Shown here in pieces: positions 6,658-7,741 of a stretch of DNA of 7,741 nucleotides (positions are counted from its first letter, which is position 1; each line of letters opens with the position of its first letter). Made by a program: the position numbers and the translations under genes. The stretch spans positions 6,771 to 14,511 of the forward strand of contig DMMN01000021.1 in the NCBI GenBank assembly GCA_003453835.1, read 5' to 3'. This DNA comes from Bacteroidota bacterium (lineage in GTDB: Bacteria; Bacteroidota; Ignavibacteria; UBA10030). The notes under the pieces are model-generated. The model saw nothing but the letters and a program-made list of their open reading frames with translations. It searched no databases and was not told the DNA's origin.

Positions 6658-6661
6658 TACT

Positions 6662-7741
6662 ATGGCCACAACGAAAGCGAGAGCGACCTCGGGCGTGGAC
6701 AAGATCTTGAAGATGATCAAGGACCACGGTGTGAGGGTGGTTGACCTCAAGTTCACGGACCTGCTGGGGCAATGGCAGCATTTTTCCGTCACGACAACAG
6801 AGTTCTCAGGAGATATTTTTGAAGAAGGGATCGGCTTTGACGGGTCGAGCATCCGCGGGTTCCAGAAGATCCACGAGAGCGACATGCTGCTGTTCCCGGA
6901 TCCCGTCACGGCCTTCATCGATCCATTCAACACCGTGCCGACTCTCAGCCTGATCTGTGACATTGCCGACCCCATTACCCATGAAAGCTATTCACGCGAC
7001 CCTCGACACGTCGCGAAGAAAGCCGAATCCTACCTGAAGACCACCGGCCTCGCCGACACTGCGTTCTTCGGTCCGGAACCGGAGTTCTTCATTCTCGATA
7101 ATGTGCGCTTCGATCAATCGCATCAGTTTGGTTATTACTACCTCGATTCAGAGGAGGGCTTTTGGAACAGCGGAGCGAACGGTGAGAAGAACCTCGGCCA
7201 TAAGCCCCGCCTGAAGGAAGGGTATTTCCCGGCTGCTCCAATCGATAGCATGCAAGATCTTCGCACAGATATGGTGCTGACGTTGGAATCGGTTGGCATT
7301 GCCGTCGAAGTGCACCATCACGAGGTGGCGACAGCGGGTCAGACCGAGATTGATATGCGGCGCGATACGCTTACAAGGATGGCCGACAATTACCTTGTCT
7401 ACAAATATATCACGAAGAATGTCGCCAAAAAGCATGGCAAGACGGTAACCTTCATGCCAAAGCCGATCTTCGGAGACAACGGCTCGGGCATGCACGTGCA
7501 TCAGAGTTTGTGGAAGGGCGGCAAGGCGCTCTTTGCCGGAAACGGCTACGCCGGACTCAGTGAGATGGCAATGTACTATATCGGCGGATTACTCAAGCAC
7601 GCTCCTGCTCTCTGCGCCTTCACAAATCCGACGACGAATTCGTACAAACGGCTCGTCCCCGGTTTCGAAGCTCCCGTGAATCTCGCCTATTCCCAGCGCA
7701 ATCGGTCGGCATCCGTGCGGATTCCGATGTATTCCTCAAAT
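6662..7741 (+). CDS. glnA: Type I glutamine synthetase (3' end cut by the window)
   Basis: Catalyses ATP-dependent condensation of glutamate and ammonia to glutamine, the main entry of nitrogen; the enzyme is a cytosolic dodecamer. The open frame runs 360 codons to the last base, of about 470 usual. Visible are the N-terminal beta-grasp (13-105) with [10 protein letters not shown] (58-67), and the catalytic domain with PEPEFF (metal-binding Glu139 and Glu141). [15 protein letters not shown] follows, with Glu221 and Glu229 matching Salmonella Glu212 and Glu220. [16 protein letters not shown] has His278 matching His269; [17 protein letters not shown] has Arg330 and Glu336; NRSASVRIP comes last. 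The segment [10 protein letters not shown] (162-171) resembles the beta subtype, which is controlled by adenylylation of a Tyr near position 400, outside the window. The ATG is supported by AGGAG just upstream. The Lrp-type neighbour probably regulates it. Confidence 0.97.
   Translation, partial: MATTKARATSGVDKILKMIKDHGVRVVDLKFTDLLGQWQHFSVTTTEFSGDIFEEGIGFDGSSIRGFQKIHESDMLLFPDPVTAFIDPFNTVPTLSLICDIADPITHESYSRDPRHVAKKAESYLKTTGLADTAFFGPEPEFFILDNVRFDQSHQFGYYYLDSEEGFWNSGANGEKNLGHKPRLKEGYFPAAPIDSMQDLRTDMVLTLESVGIAVEVHHHEVATAGQTEIDMRRDTLTRMADNYLVYKYITKNVAKKHGKTVTFMPKPIFGDNGSGMHVHQSLWKGGKALFAGNGYAGLSEMAMYYIGGLLKHAPALCAFTNPTTNSYKRLVPGFEAPVNLAYSQRNRSASVRIPMYSSN

Overview
The window carries eight protein genes (two cut by the window edges) in three blocks, all apparently chromosomal. 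No rRNA or tRNA gene, insertion sequence, CRISPR array or phage gene was recognised. The base composition is moderate. Shine-Dalgarno signals are uneven: clear before nagA and glnA, absent before the PASTA gene, rpe and the Lrp-type gene. The promoter ahead of the Lrp-type gene contains TATCTTTG, an exact match to the TAnnTTTG -7 box of Bacteroidota. A membrane-anchored PASTA protein directly before rpe is an arrangement I associate with Ignavibacteria/Chlorobi-type genomes. I infer a member of the Bacteroidota/Chlorobi (FCB) group, perhaps an uncultured one; this is an inference, not an identification.

Block 1 (minus strand, 3067 down to the left edge) is a compact three-gene operon: a nucleotidyltransferase-fold protein with an N-terminal helical/winged-helix-like part, a complete B12-binding radical SAM protein, and a second, paralogous B12-binding radical SAM protein that runs off the window just before its expected Fe-S cysteine motif. 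The genes are 2 and 6 bp apart. No pathway can be assigned. This is the best candidate for an undescribed system here.

A gap of about 300 bp (3068-3374) separates block 1 from block 2 and must hold divergent promoters. It contains overlapping small inverted repeats but no convincing gene.

Block 2 (plus strand, 3375-5994) is a membrane-anchored protein with three PASTA domains, ribulose-phosphate 3-epimerase (rpe) and N-acetylglucosamine-6-phosphate deacetylase (nagA), closely spaced and closed by a strong intrinsic terminator at 6028-6054. It joins cell-envelope, pentose-phosphate and amino-sugar functions.

Block 3 (plus strand, 6073 to the right edge) starts with a Bacteroidota-type promoter with repeats just downstream that look like an operator, then an Lrp/AsnC-family regulator and, 29 bp later, a type I glutamine synthetase (glnA) cut by the right edge after 360 codons. 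The layout suggests a nitrogen or amino-acid responsive regulator controlling itself and glutamine synthesis.
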